The notes under the pieces are model-generated. The model ran no database searches. It saw only the letters and a program-made list of their open reading frames with translations, and was not told the origin of the DNA. The position numbers were made by a program, and so were the translations under genes. A stretch of DNA of 64,000 bases from contig NZ_LN679998.1 of the NCBI RefSeq assembly GCF_000953675.1, positions 2,358,102-2,422,101 on the forward strand. The letters run 5' to 3'. Below, in pieces: positions 35,076 through 44,399 of this stretch (its first letter is position 1; every line of letters begins with the position of its first letter). This DNA is from Paraclostridium sordellii. GTDB taxonomy: Bacteria > Bacillota > Clostridia > Peptostreptococcales > Peptostreptococcaceae.

Positions 35076-35930
35076 ATGGCTGTAAAAATAGTTACAGATA
35101 GCACTGCTTACATTCCTGATAGCTACATAAAAAAGTATGATATACATATAGTATCTCTTAATGTTTTTATGGGAAATGAAAGTTTACGTGAATTAGATAT
35201 AACTAATGAAGATTTCTATGAAAGGATGAATAATTTAACTCAAATTCCTAAATCCTCTCAACCTATACCTGATGAAATGCTAAATACATTTACAGATTTA
35301 GTCTCAAATGGAGATTCTTTAATAGGTATTTTTCTATCTTCTGATATGAGTGGTACATTTTCTAGTGCAAATTTAATTAAAAATATGGTTCTAGAAAAAT
35401 ACCCAAATGCAGATATAAATATAATAGACTCTAAAACAAATTGTATGCAAATGGGATTTGCAGTTATTGAAGCTGCTAGATTTGCTTTCGAAGGAAAATC
35501 AGTTTCAGAAATTATTGACCGTTGCAATTTAGTTCTTAAAAATAGTAAATTTTTGTTTTCTCCAAATACATTAGAGTATTTAAAAAAAGGAGGAAGAATA
35601 GGAAAAGCGTCTGCCCTATTAGGATCTATTCTTCAAATAAAACCTATACTAACTGTAAATAATGGTGTAACATCAGTCTTTACTAAAGTTCGTACTAGAA
35701 AAAAAGCTGTTGATTCTATAGTAAAATCAGCACTTGAAGATATAGAAAGTAAAGGTCTTGGAGATATTATAGTTCATCATATAAATTGTGAAGAAGAAGG
35801 TTTAGCTTTAGCTAAAATACTAGAAGAAAAATTAAATACTAAAGTTCAAATACAATCAATAGGCCCTACGATAGGTCTTCATGTTGGCCCTGGAAGTATA
35901 GGAGTTGCATATTATACAAACATAGACTAA
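35076..35930 (+). CDS. DegV family fatty-acid-binding protein
   Basis: 284 residues. KIVTDSTAYIPDSY at the start, SQPIPDEM (fatty-acid head-group Ser), FLSSDMSGTF-SSA, KGGRIGKASALLGSILQIKPIL and a C-terminal HVGPGSIGVAYY are DegV hallmarks. In Firmicutes these proteins (FakB type) present fatty acids to the FakA kinase. TAGGAGGTA precedes the ATG. A second DegV gene lies at 39665-40510. Confidence 0.92.
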   Translation: MAVKIVTDSTAYIPDSYIKKYDIHIVSLNVFMGNESLRELDITNEDFYERMNNLTQIPKSSQPIPDEMLNTFTDLVSNGDSLIGIFLSSDMSGTFSSANLIKNMVLEKYPNADINIIDSKTNCMQMGFAVIEAARFAFEGKSVSEIIDRCNLVLKNSKFLFSPNTLEYLKKGGRIGKASALLGSILQIKPILTVNNGVTSVFTKVRTRKKAVDSIVKSALEDIESKGLGDIIVHHINCEEEGLALAKILEEKLNTKVQIQSIGPTIGLHVGPGSIGVAYYTNID

Positions 35931-35969
35931 TAAAAAATCTATTTTATAAATTTTATGTTTTATAAAAAT

Positions 35970-36000
35970 AGAATGCCCTAATTTTAAATTAGGGCATTCT
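35970..36000. terminator. terminator after the degV gene
   Basis: Stem AGAATGCCCTAATTT / complement, followed by TCT; also faces the end of the 38-residue gene on the other strand. Confidence 0.8.
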
Positions 36001-36006
36001 CTATGT

Positions 36007-36123
36007 CTATAAATTATTTTCATATCCTATATTGTCTTCAGCTACATTTTCTGATATATATGCAGCTACGTATAATCCATACATTAATACTACTATTATA
36101 GCAGTTATTAATATGATAGTCAT
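36007..36123 (-). CDS. 38-residue single-pass membrane protein
   Basis: ATG 36123 with GGAAGTGA upstream, stop at 36007. MTIILITAIIVVLMYGLYVAAYIS is one transmembrane helix, followed by an acidic tail ENVAEDNIGYENNL. It lies at the end of the DtxR-exported protein-small protein row opposite feoAB, so a role near the iron transporter is possible (inference). Confidence 0.6.
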   Translation of the reverse strand: MTIILITAIIVVLMYGLYVAAYISENVAEDNIGYENNL

Positions 36124-36198
36124 TTTCAATCACTTCCTTCTTAACTCTAATTGTAGTTTTTTCATATGAATTTCATATGATTTTATTGTGATTTTTTA

Positions 36199-36618
36199 TT
36201 AATGATTTAACAATTCAAAACTACGCATATTATCATTAGCTTTGATTCTTATAAGCATCATATCATTAGTTCTATTATTATATATATTATTTTCGTAACT
36301 ACTACATATGTCAGCTTCTTCATATGTTATAATTATATCATCATTTTTTTCTTTTATAGTTACATTGTTGTAATATTTACCAATTTTATTTTTAAATAAT
36401 ATATAAGCTTCTTCATTTTTCATTAACTTATTTTTATCATTATTATTGTTAATTATTCTTATACCTTCAAAGTTTTTATTCTCACTTAAAAGTAACTTAT
36501 AAACTTGGTCATTTGAATCAATTTTATTACTATATATTTTTGATTTAAAAATATTATTTGGTGTTGTAAAAATTAAAATTAATATAATTATAAATCCTAT
36601 TCTTAATACATTTTTCAT
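36199..36618 (-). CDS. hypothetical membrane-anchored or exported protein
   Basis: 139 residues. The hydrophobic segment about residues 6-22 is a signal anchor or signal peptide; the rest is Asn/Lys/Ile-rich with no recognised domain. One Cys only. Starts 21 bases after the DtxR gene with GGAGGGG upstream, so it is co-transcribed and probably iron-regulated. Confidence 0.65.
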   Translation of the reverse strand: MKNVLRIGFIIILILIFTTPNNIFKSKIYSNKIDSNDQVYKLLLSENKNFEGIRIINNNNDKNKLMKNEEAYILFKNKIGKYYNNVTIKEKNDDIIITYEEADICSSYENNIYNNRTNDMMLIRIKANDNMRSFELLNH

Positions 36619-36639
36619 AAAAGCCCCTCCACATATAAA

Positions 36640-37092
36640 TTATCTATATGTATTTAAACCTTCTAATACATCTTTATTATTTTTTAAAAAGTTAATTAAT
36701 CTGTTTATTTTAACTAATGTTTCTACGCTTATAGTATGTTCTATCTTTTCAGTTTCCTCATGTATCTGATCTCTAACTCCTATTAAATATAAAAACTCTT
36801 CTATTATATTATGTCTATTTAATAATTGCTTCCCAATTTCTTCTCCCTTATTGCTTAAAATTATAGATCCATACTTTTCATGTCGTAAAATTCCTTTATG
36901 CTGCAATTTTTTTACCATATTACTAACGGAAGATGGTCTTATATTTAAAGATCTTGATAAGTTGCTAATTTTTATATCTTTTTCTTCTTTATATAATCGA
37001 TAAATCATTTCAATATAATCTTCTTCATTAGGGCTTAATTTATTATTTTTCATATATTCATTAAATGTATAAAATTGATTTATTTCTTTCAA
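36640..37092 (-). CDS. DtxR/MntR-family iron-dependent repressor
   Basis: 150 residues. Helix-turn-helix (ISNLSRSLNIRPSSVSNMVKKLQHKGIL) and a metal/dimer domain with HNIIEEFLYLIGV, EETEKIEHTIS. No C-terminal SH3 domain, so the MntR-like short type. Start is TTG 37092 after AGGAGGGG; the frame is open further upstream but without a ribosome site. Divergent from feoAB, with an iron-box-like dyad between them, so Fe2+-dependent repression of feoAB is likely. Confidence 0.85.
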   Translation of the reverse strand: MKEINQFYTFNEYMKNNKLSPNEEDYIEMIYRLYKEEKDIKISNLSRSLNIRPSSVSNMVKKLQHKGILRHEKYGSIILSNKGEEIGKQLLNRHNIIEEFLYLIGVRDQIHEETEKIEHTISVETLVKINRLINFLKNNKDVLEGLNTYR

Positions 37093-37203
37093 CACATCCC
37101 CTCCTAATACTCTCTTATATTTACTATATTTAATTACATATCTATATATTCTATTTTTATGTAACAAATACTCAAGTTTTTTCATAGTATCTATTGTAAG
37201 AAT

Positions 37204-37219
37204 TTTAGCTTAGACTAAA
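37204..37219. promoter_or_regulatory. iron-box-like operator between dtxR-type gene and feoAB
   Basis: TTTAGCTTAGACTAAA, a dyad (TTTAG / CTAAA) that fits the TTAGGTTAG-CTAA style of IdeR/DtxR boxes. Lies 28 bases before feoA and between the divergent genes. Confidence 0.55.
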
Positions 37220-37247
37220 TTCTACTTTAAAATATGGAGGTATTTTT

Positions 37248-37475
37248 ATGGTTAAACTAACTGATGTAGATGTATGCAGCACCGTAAGGGTAGAAGGACT
37301 TTTATCAGAAGGCTATTTAAGGGAAAGAATGTTAGCCTTAGGTTTAACTAATGGCGCATTAGTAGATGTTTTGAGAAAAGGTCCTAAAAATAACCTAACT
37401 GTATATAACATAAGAGGTGCGATGATTGCACTTAGAAAAGAAGAAAGTGAGAAGATAATAGTTTCATATTTATAG
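37248..37475 (+). CDS. feoA: ferrous iron transport protein A
   Basis: 75-residue SH3-like FeoA: VRVEGLLSEGYLRERMLALGLTNGALVDV and RGAMIALRKEES match the family. Supports FeoB in Fe2+ uptake. TATGGAGGT precedes the ATG; feoB follows after 22 bases. Confidence 0.93.
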   Translation: MVKLTDVDVCSTVRVEGLLSEGYLRERMLALGLTNGALVDVLRKGPKNNLTVYNIRGAMIALRKEESEKIIVSYL

Positions 37476-37497
37476 ATTTATTTTAGGGGGGATTTTT

Positions 37498-39624
37498 ATG
37501 GGATTAACTTATGACTCAACAAAAATAAAGTCATTAAAAGACATGTTTAATATAGATAAAAAAGAAGATCAATATATTATAGCATTAGCTGGTAATCCAA
37601 ATACAGGGAAAAGTACTGTTTTTAATTATCTAACAGGACTTAAACAACATACAGGAAATTGGCCTGGCAAAACAGTATGTACAGCAAGAGGGGATTTCAA
37701 ATTCAATAATAAAGAATTTGCACTTATCGATTTACCAGGAACTTATTCATTGTTTGCAGCATCCCAAGAGGAATTAGTAGCTCGTGACTTTGCTTGCTTT
37801 GGAAATCCAGATGCAGTTATAGTTGTAGCTGATGCAACTTCTCTAGAGAGGAATTTCAATTTAGCATTTCAGATAATGGAACTTACTGACAATGTAATAC
37901 TATGTATAAATCTAGTTGATGAGGCTAGAAAAAAAGGAATTTCTATAGATAAAGATTTAATTGAAGCTGAATTAGGAATACCCGTAGTTTTAACCTCTGC
38001 AAGAAATGGTTTTGGAATGGATGAACTACTTAAATCACTAGATACTGTTGTATCTAAAAGCTATAACTATAATAATAAGACGTTTAAATATGATAATGAA
38101 ATAGAAGATCTACTTAGTTTAATAGAACCTGATTTAAGCTCTAATATTCCTTATATAAAATCTAGGTGGTTAGGACTTAGATTAATAGATGGAGATAAAA
38201 GTATCTATGAGTCAATAGATAACTATATGGGCTCTGATGCAAAAACTTTTGTAAACAACGTTAAATCTAAACTTCCAAATAATATAGATAAAGTACAGAT
38301 TAGAGATAATATGAATTCAACAATTTATTCTTATGCATCTGATTTATATGATAAAAGTGTAGTAGTTCAAAGTAAAAATAAATTTCATAGAGATGAAAAT
38401 ATAGATAAAGTTTTGACATCTAAAAAATTTGGATTGCCTTTGATGTTGTTAATTTTATGTACTGTTCTTTGGATTACTATAGAAGGTGCCAATGTTCCAT
38501 CTAGTATGTTATCAAATTTTTTATTTAGTTTCGAACCAAAACTTTATAGCTTTTTAGAAAGTTTAAATGCTCCTATATGGCTAAATGAAATGCTTAGCTT
38601 AGGTGTGTATAGAAGTCTAGCTTGGGTAGTATCTGTTATGTTGCCTCCTATGGCAATCTTCTTCCCTTTATTTACCCTTCTTGAAGATTTTGGATATCTT
38701 CCTAGAGTGGCATTTAATCTTGATCATATGTTTAAAAAAGCTTGTTGTCATGGTAAGCAATGTCTAACAATGTGTATGGGATTTGGATGTAATGCTGCTG
38801 GAGTTATAGGATGTAGAATAATAGATTCTCCAAGAGAAAGATTAATTGCTATACTTACAAACAACTTCGTACCTTGTAATGGTAGATTTCCAACTTTAAT
38901 AGCTATATCCACTATATTTTTCACATACTTTATACAAGATTCATTCGCAAGTAGTCTGGTTGTATCGCTTTGTATAGCTTTAACAATAGTATTTGGTATT
39001 TTAACTACTCTAGTTGTTTCGTATATACTTTCAAAAACTTTATTAAAAGGAGTTCCATCAACTTTTACGCTTGAGCTCCCACCTTATAGAACTCCTAAAA
39101 TAGGTAGAGTTATATATACATCAATAATAGATAGAACTATATTTGTCCTATCTCGTGCAGTAGTTGTTGCTATTCCTGCTGGATTAATAACTTGGATATT
39201 TGCAAATATATATGTAGGAGATTTAAGTATTTTATCACATGTAGCAAACTTTCTAGATCCAATAGCTAAGTTTATAGGTCTTGATGGATTTATACTTCTT
39301 GCATTTATACTTGGTTTTCCAGCAAATGAAATTGTAATTCCGATTTTGCTAATGTCTTATTTGGCAACAGGGTCAATGATTGAATTTGATAATTTATCAG
39401 CTTTAGGAGAAGTTCTAAAAAATAATGGTTGGACTTACTTAACAGCTATAAATACCATGTTATTTAGCTTGCTACATTGGCCTTGTGCGACTACTCTTTT
39501 AACAATAAAAAAAGAAACAGGTAGTAATAAATGGACTTTAGTAGGCTTTTTAATGCCTACTGCAATAGCATTTTTAGTGTGTTTTATATCAACATGTGTT
39601 TTCAAACTTTTCGGATTAGCTTAA
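37498..39624 (+). CDS. feoB: ferrous iron transport protein B (GTPase-coupled)
   Basis: 708 residues. N-terminal G domain: G1 AGNPNTGKST, G3 DLPGTYS, G4 NLVD; a GDI-like helical region to about 290; then the membrane domain of about eight or more helices with the conserved GFGCNAAGVIGCRI and NFVPCNGRFPTL Gate motifs. Imports Fe2+. The CHGKQC sequence precedes the first gate. GGGGGGAT precedes the ATG. Operon feoA-feoB. Confidence 0.96.
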   Translation: MGLTYDSTKIKSLKDMFNIDKKEDQYIIALAGNPNTGKSTVFNYLTGLKQHTGNWPGKTVCTARGDFKFNNKEFALIDLPGTYSLFAASQEELVARDFACFGNPDAVIVVADATSLERNFNLAFQIMELTDNVILCINLVDEARKKGISIDKDLIEAELGIPVVLTSARNGFGMDELLKSLDTVVSKSYNYNNKTFKYDNEIEDLLSLIEPDLSSNIPYIKSRWLGLRLIDGDKSIYESIDNYMGSDAKTFVNNVKSKLPNNIDKVQIRDNMNSTIYSYASDLYDKSVVVQSKNKFHRDENIDKVLTSKKFGLPLMLLILCTVLWITIEGANVPSSMLSNFLFSFEPKLYSFLESLNAPIWLNEMLSLGVYRSLAWVVSVMLPPMAIFFPLFTLLEDFGYLPRVAFNLDHMFKKACCHGKQCLTMCMGFGCNAAGVIGCRIIDSPRERLIAILTNNFVPCNGRFPTLIAISTIFFTYFIQDSFASSLVVSLCIALTIVFGILTTLVVSYILSKTLLKGVPSTFTLELPPYRTPKIGRVIYTSIIDRTIFVLSRAVVVAIPAGLITWIFANIYVGDLSILSHVANFLDPIAKFIGLDGFILLAFILGFPANEIVIPILLMSYLATGSMIEFDNLSALGEVLKNNGWTYLTAINTMLFSLLHWPCATTLLTIKKETGSNKWTLVGFLMPTAIAFLVCFISTCVFKLFGLA

Positions 39625-39670
39625 ATAAAAATAGATAGATAAGTATATACTTATCTATCTATTTTTATTT
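39623..39670. terminator. bidirectional terminator
   Basis: Perfect 23-bp arms AAATAAAAATAGATAGATAA-GTA / complement between convergent feoB and degV genes. Confidence 0.88.
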
Positions 39671-40510
39671 TTCACAACATGCAATTCCTATTATACCCGG
39701 TCCTGTGTGGGCACATATACAAGAACTTACATTAACACTTAATATTTCTTTTATTTTAAATTCTTCTTCTATTTTTTCTTTAAAGGATCTTAATTCTCCG
39801 AAATTATCTCCACATGTAATTATAACCCTTTTATTACTTAAGTCATCTCCAAAGTATTCTCTTATAGATAATAAAACCTTATTAACAACCTGTTTTTTTC
39901 CTCTAACTTGACCTATTGGTTTTACAAGTCCATCTTCAATAGAAAGTATAGGTTTTATATTTAACATATTCCCTATAGTTGCTTTTGCTAAAGAAATCCT
40001 TCCACCTTTTTGCAAATAATCAAGTGTGTCTACTGTAAAAAATACTTTTATATTGGATTTTAGTTTCTCTAATTGGTTTATAATCTTTTCAATAGGTTCA
40101 TTATTACTTATCATTTCAGCTGCTGATAATAAAAAGCATCCACTTCCAATGGATAAACTTTGAGTATCTACAATATATATATTTCCCTTTAAATCATTTT
40201 TTGCCATTATTGCACTTTGTAAGGTCCCAGATGCAGCTGATGAACCTCCTATATATAATATATCTTTTCCATCATCTAAGTATTTCTTGAATACCTCAAA
40301 AAATTGAATATATGTACATTGAGAAGTTTTAGGCATATTATCACTATTTCTTAACATATTATAAAATTCTTCTTTACTTAAATCTATTCCATCTATATAT
40401 TCTTTTCCATCAAATATTACTGTTAATGGAACTTCATGTATATCATATTTTTCGATTAGTTCTTTTGGTATATCAGATAAACTATCACATATTAATTTTA
40501 TATTACTCAT
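39665..40510 (-). CDS. DegV family fatty-acid-binding protein (second copy)
   Basis: 281 residues. LICDSLSDIPKELIEKY, KTSQCTYIQF, YIGGSSAASGTLQSA, KGGRISLAKATIGNMLNIKPIL and AHTGPGIIGIA are DegV features. Divergent from the copy at 35076-35930, so a different fatty-acid preference is plausible. GGAGGACTTAC precedes the ATG. Confidence 0.92.
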   Translation of the reverse strand: MSNIKLICDSLSDIPKELIEKYDIHEVPLTVIFDGKEYIDGIDLSKEEFYNMLRNSDNMPKTSQCTYIQFFEVFKKYLDDGKDILYIGGSSAASGTLQSAIMAKNDLKGNIYIVDTQSLSIGSGCFLLSAAEMISNNEPIEKIINQLEKLKSNIKVFFTVDTLDYLQKGGRISLAKATIGNMLNIKPILSIEDGLVKPIGQVRGKKQVVNKVLLSIREYFGDDLSNKRVIITCGDNFGELRSFKEKIEEEFKIKEILSVNVSSCICAHTGPGIIGIACCEK

Positions 40511-40617
40511 GTAAGTCCTCCAAATTCAACACTTATTTTATAACCTAATTTTATAACCTAGTACTAATAATATATCATAATTATTTTTATATTTCTATAT
40601 TTTTTAGTATATAAAAT

Positions 40618-40645
40618 AAAAAAAGGATCATAATGACCCTTTTTA
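40618..40645 (-). terminator. terminator of the thioredoxin reductase gene
   Basis: Minus strand stem AAAGGGTCA / TGATCCTTT with short loop and T run. Confidence 0.7.
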
Positions 40646-41518
40646 CTTAGCATTTCTTTGCTCTAATTTCTTTTTATCTAAATAGCTAACTGCATTAAGA
40701 GCTGCTATTTGTCCTTGTCCTGCTGCTTTTAAATATTGATATGGCTTACCTGCACAATCTCCACAAGCAAAACATCCAGGTATACTAGTTTCCATATTTA
40801 TATTAACTTTTATATGAACTCCCTCTGTTTCTATTCCTGGAACTAATGCTTTTGGAGATGAACTATCCTTCATGACAAATACTCCATCAACATCTAACTC
40901 ATGATTTCTTAATTTTAATTTATTAACTAATTTATCCCCTGAAATCTCTAAAGGAAAATCTTTTATAACTTCTATATTATCATTTAATTTAAGTTCATTT
41001 TTATGCATAGGAATAAAATAAGTCTTAGATGCTATTTCACTTAAAAAGTTTGCATCCTCTTCAGCTTCATGATTATAACCTATTACAGCAACTTTTTTAT
41101 CTCTATATAAAGGAGCATCACAAGTAGCGCAATATCCTACCCCTTTGCCTAAGAATTCTTCTTCCCCTTTTATAGGCTTTCCATATTCAACACCTGTTGC
41201 TATTACAACTGCGCTAGCTTCGTACATATCATCTCCAGCCATTAGCGCAAAATAATCGCCCATTGCATATATATTGTTTATTTTTGCTTTTGTTATTTCT
41301 ATATCCATGTCACTTAAATGAGTTTTAAATTTATCTTTTAAATCTTTTCCACTTATATCATAAAATCCTAAATAATTATCTATTGATGGAGCTTTTACTA
41401 ATTTCGCACTTAAATCATCTGTTCCAAACAATATCACTTTTTTATTTCTTATAGTAGCATTAATAGCAGCTGATGCTCCTGCTGGCCCACTACCAATTAT
41501 AGCTATATCATATCTCAT
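40643..41518 (-). CDS. trxB: thioredoxin reductase-like flavoprotein without NADPH motifs
   Basis: 291 residues. FAD site IIGSGPAG, redox pair GYCATCDAPLY and C-terminal FAD motif CFACGDCAGKPYQYLKAAGQG are intact. In the pyridine-nucleotide domain the usual GGGDSAxEE is IGYNHEAEED, and the HRRxxxR basic motif is IPMHKNEL, so NADPH binding should be lost. Clostridial ferredoxin-dependent flavin thioredoxin reductases (FFTR) show this pattern. It would pass electrons from reduced ferredoxin to the thioredoxin encoded upstream. ATG 41518 follows GAGGGTG. Confidence 0.85.
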   Translation of the reverse strand: MRYDIAIIGSGPAGASAAINATIRNKKVILFGTDDLSAKLVKAPSIDNYLGFYDISGKDLKDKFKTHLSDMDIEITKAKINNIYAMGDYFALMAGDDMYEASAVVIATGVEYGKPIKGEEEFLGKGVGYCATCDAPLYRDKKVAVIGYNHEAEEDANFLSEIASKTYFIPMHKNELKLNDNIEVIKDFPLEISGDKLVNKLKLRNHELDVDGVFVMKDSSSPKALVPGIETEGVHIKVNINMETSIPGCFACGDCAGKPYQYLKAAGQGQIAALNAVSYLDKKKLEQRNAK

Positions 41519-41565
41519 AATTTTCACCCTCTTTATCTACTTATAAATTTAAATATATGTAAGTT

Positions 41566-41593
41566 AGGGTGCTAATATAACTTAGCACCCTAA
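41566..41593 (-). promoter_or_regulatory. hairpin between trxA and trxB
   Basis: Stem AGGGTGCTAA / TTAGCACCCT without a good U tract. May act as partial terminator or RNA stabiliser between the two genes. Confidence 0.5.
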
Positions 41594-41625
41594 TAAAAGT
41601 TAATTAACATTTATACATTTAGTTC

Positions 41626-41940
41626 TTATAAATGAGCCTCTACTTTTGATTTTAAGCTTTCTTTTGGCATAAAACCAACTAATTTATCAACAACTTTACC
41701 ATCTTTAAATATCATCATAGTTGGCACTGTTGATATTCCAAATTTTTGAGCTAATTCTAGACTTTCATCTATGTCAACTTTAACAAATTTAGCATCGCTT
41801 ACCTCTTCTGATACACTTTCAAATACTGGTGCTAGCATTTTGCAAGGTCCACACCAAGTTGCAAAGAAATCAACAACTACAACTCCTTTATCTTCTTCTA
41901 CTGCCCCTCTAAAGTTTCCTGTATTTACTATTTTAGCCAT
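41626..41940 (-). CDS. trxA: thioredoxin
   Basis: 104 residues with the active site FFATWCGPCKMLAPVFE, the cis-Pro loop STVPTMMIF and the C-terminal FKDGKVVDKLVGFMPK. Thiol-disulfide reductant; partner of the reductase gene 107 bases downstream. GGAGGAAAG precedes the ATG. The two genes form one unit. Confidence 0.97.
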   Translation of the reverse strand: MAKIVNTGNFRGAVEEDKGVVVVDFFATWCGPCKMLAPVFESVSEEVSDAKFVKVDIDESLELAQKFGISTVPTMMIFKDGKVVDKLVGFMPKESLKSKVEAHL

Positions 41941-42083
41941 AATACTTTCCTCCTAATTTATATTAATTTAAACTCTTTATTATATTATATAATTCAAATT
42001 ACTTTTATTCTGTAACTTTATCACATTCTATAAAAAGTATATAATTTGTATACTTTTATTATACCCATGCAATATATTTCAAA

Positions 42084-43316
42084 TCAATTATTTTTTAGCT
42101 TCTTAGGTATATATATATCAAATTTAGTTCCTTCATTTAGCTTTGATTCTACCTTTATATTTCCTTTTAAAGTCTTTACAACCATACTTGCAATACTAAG
42201 TCCTATACCAGATCCATCAATATCCTTATCTCTGACATTTTCACTTCTAAAGAATCTATCAAATATTAATCCTATTTCATTTTCACTTATACCTATTCCT
42301 GTATCCTCTATACTTATAATGAAGTTGTTATCTTTTTCATTTAAAATAATTTTTATATTGTCACCTTCATTTGTATATTTAAATGCATTATCTATGAATA
42401 TAACTATAAGCTGTCTTAGTTTATTCTTATCTGTGGTAATTTTATTTGTCTTGTTTTCAAATTTATAATCAAATGTTTTATTTTGAATATCAGCTATTTC
42501 TATATAATCACTAGATATACTCTCTATAAATTCTATTATATTAAATTCTTCTATATTTAATTTTGATATACTCTCTTCTTTTGTTAAGTGTAGTAAATCA
42601 TTTACCATCTTTTTCAATCGTCTATTTTCTCTCATAGCATCTGCTATAGTTTCAACTTCATCACTTATAGAATTTTGAGGATGCTTTAACATACTCTCTA
42701 ATTTTGAAGCTATTACAGCTATTGGAGTTCTAAGTTCATGCGATGCATCTTGGATGAATTTAACTTGATTATTCCATGTTCTTTCAATAGGGACTAAAGC
42801 TTTTTTTGTTAGATATAGTGCTATAAAATATGTAATAATCATTGCAAATATTGCTCCTACAAAAAATATGATTAAGAGCTTATTCAATAATCCCATTTCC
42901 GAATCTATGTTTCTTATTATTTGTATTGTATACCCTGAGATGTTAAATTTCAGTTCTCTAAATGTATATCCATTATATTTATAAGTATTAAATCCTAAGT
43001 TCTCACTATTATTATATGGAATATTATCTTTAAAGTACCCATTAGGAGTAAAATACTTAACTTGATTATCTTTGTATATATATACAATATTTTTAGGGTC
43101 TAATAGTTTTGGAATTTCATATAAATGATTTCTATTAAGTTGTACATTTATATATTCAAGTTCATCTTTTAAGTGATTATCTACATTTTTATATGTCTGG
43201 GCTTTGAAATATCCATATATGCATAAAGAAAATATAATTAAAAAACTACTAACAACAACCAAATTTATTTTTATAAGATTTTTTTTAGTACTTTTTATTA
43301 CATCATTGTTTATCAT
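42084..43316 (-). CDS. sensor histidine kinase of a two-component system
   Basis: About 410 residues. TM1 (about 17-38), extracellular sensor of about 115 residues, TM2 (about 157-180), phosphorylated His in FIQDASHELRTPIAVIASKLE, and ATPase boxes NAFKYT, DTGIGI, FDRFFRSENVR, GSGIGLSIA. The start overlaps the end of the regulator gene (TTG 43319 or ATG 43316), so the two are coupled. No linked target gene is evident. No clear terminator was found in 41941-42083. Confidence 0.92.
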   Translation of the reverse strand: MINNDVIKSTKKNLIKINLVVVSSFLIIFSLCIYGYFKAQTYKNVDNHLKDELEYINVQLNRNHLYEIPKLLDPKNIVYIYKDNQVKYFTPNGYFKDNIPYNNSENLGFNTYKYNGYTFRELKFNISGYTIQIIRNIDSEMGLLNKLLIIFFVGAIFAMIITYFIALYLTKKALVPIERTWNNQVKFIQDASHELRTPIAVIASKLESMLKHPQNSISDEVETIADAMRENRRLKKMVNDLLHLTKEESISKLNIEEFNIIEFIESISSDYIEIADIQNKTFDYKFENKTNKITTDKNKLRQLIVIFIDNAFKYTNEGDNIKIILNEKDNNFIISIEDTGIGISENEIGLIFDRFFRSENVRDKDIDGSGIGLSIASMVVKTLKGNIKVESKLNEGTKFDIYIPKKLKNN

Positions 43317-43977
43317 CAAACATATACCCCACTCTTCTTTTTGTAACAATATATTTATGATATCCATATGTACTTAATTTTTTTCTTATATTGCTTATAT
43401 ATACTTCTACAATATCTATTGTAGAATCACTATCTAGTCCCCATATTCTATCAAATATTTGCTCTTTTAATAAAATTGTTCCTTTATTTAAAAGTAAATA
43501 TTCTAAAAGATTAAATTGTTTATTTGCAAGTTCAATTTCATTTCCCTCTATAGTAACCTTTTTTTTATTTAAATCAAGTTTTAAATCTTTAAATTCAAGT
43601 GTATTTTTATTGTCTAATTTACCTTTTGTTCTTAACATTGCATATATTCTAGCAACTAATTCTTCCATATAAAATGGTTTTGTCAAATAATCATTAGCGC
43701 CTATCATAAATGCCTTAACTTTATCATCCACACTTTCTTTAGCAGTTAAGATTAAAACTAAAATATCTTCATTAGTTTTTCTTATACCTTCTAAAATTTG
43801 TATTCCGTCCATTCCTGGAAGCATTAAATCTAAAACAACCAAATCATATATATTCTGCTTTATTAAATAATAAGCTTCTTCTCCATTACTTGTACTTTCA
43901 ACTTGAAAGTGTTTTTCTAGTTCTTTTACTATACTATCTAATAATTTTGTGTTATCTTCAACTACAAGGATTTTCAT
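43303..43977 (-). CDS. OmpR/PhoB-family response regulator
   Basis: 224 residues. Receiver domain with VVEDN, phospho-Asp in LVVLDLMLPGMDG, and TKPF; winged-helix domain (about 130-222) ending VTKRRVGYMFDD. GGAGGAGTAC precedes the ATG. First gene of the pair with the kinase. Confidence 0.93.
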   Translation of the reverse strand: MKILVVEDNTKLLDSIVKELEKHFQVESTSNGEEAYYLIKQNIYDLVVLDLMLPGMDGIQILEGIRKTNEDILVLILTAKESVDDKVKAFMIGANDYLTKPFYMEELVARIYAMLRTKGKLDNKNTLEFKDLKLDLNKKKVTIEGNEIELANKQFNLLEYLLLNKGTILLKEQIFDRIWGLDSDSTIDIVEVYISNIRKKLSTYGYHKYIVTKRRVGYMFDDKQ

Positions 43978-44050
43978 TTGTACTCCTCCTTTAAATATCT
44001 ATATATTATTTTATAATAAATTATATATTTTACCAATTATAATATATAAT

Positions 44051-44084
44051 AAAAAGAAGATAATCCAAGATTATCTTCTTTTTA
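44051..44084 (-). terminator. terminator of the bioY operon
   Basis: Stem AAAAAGAAGATAATC / GATTATCTTCTTTTT with short loop. Confidence 0.85.
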
Positions 44085-44381
44085 TTATTCTATGAATTTT
44101 GATAAATTTTCATTTGTTAATTCAATTACTTCCTTGTGTATAAGATTTAGTTCATGGAGTTCTCCATTTTTTATACTATAAACTTTTTCAGCTATTTTAT
44201 CTATTAAATAAAATAACTCTTCACAATCTTTATCACTTAAATTCTCTATTTTTTCATTTATATTAATAGGTATATTTAAATCATCACTTTCAATTCCATA
44301 TTTTTCTTTATTATCAATATCTTCTATCATAGCCATGACTATAGTAATAATATCATTTATACTAAATATAGAACTCTTCAT
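44085..44381 (-). CDS. hypothetical protein (98 residues)
   Basis: Soluble, acidic, helical protein; no domain recognised. Contains a hydrophobic N-terminal helix (INDIITIVMAMIEDI) but no true signal. AAAGGAG precedes the ATG. Third gene of the bioY-DUF1284 operon, 18 bases after DUF1284. Confidence 0.65.
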   Translation of the reverse strand: MKSSIFSINDIITIVMAMIEDIDNKEKYGIESDDLNIPININEKIENLSDKDCEELFYLIDKIAEKVYSIKNGELHELNLIHKEVIELTNENLSKFIE

Positions 44382-44399
44382 TGTAAAAATCTCCTTTGA

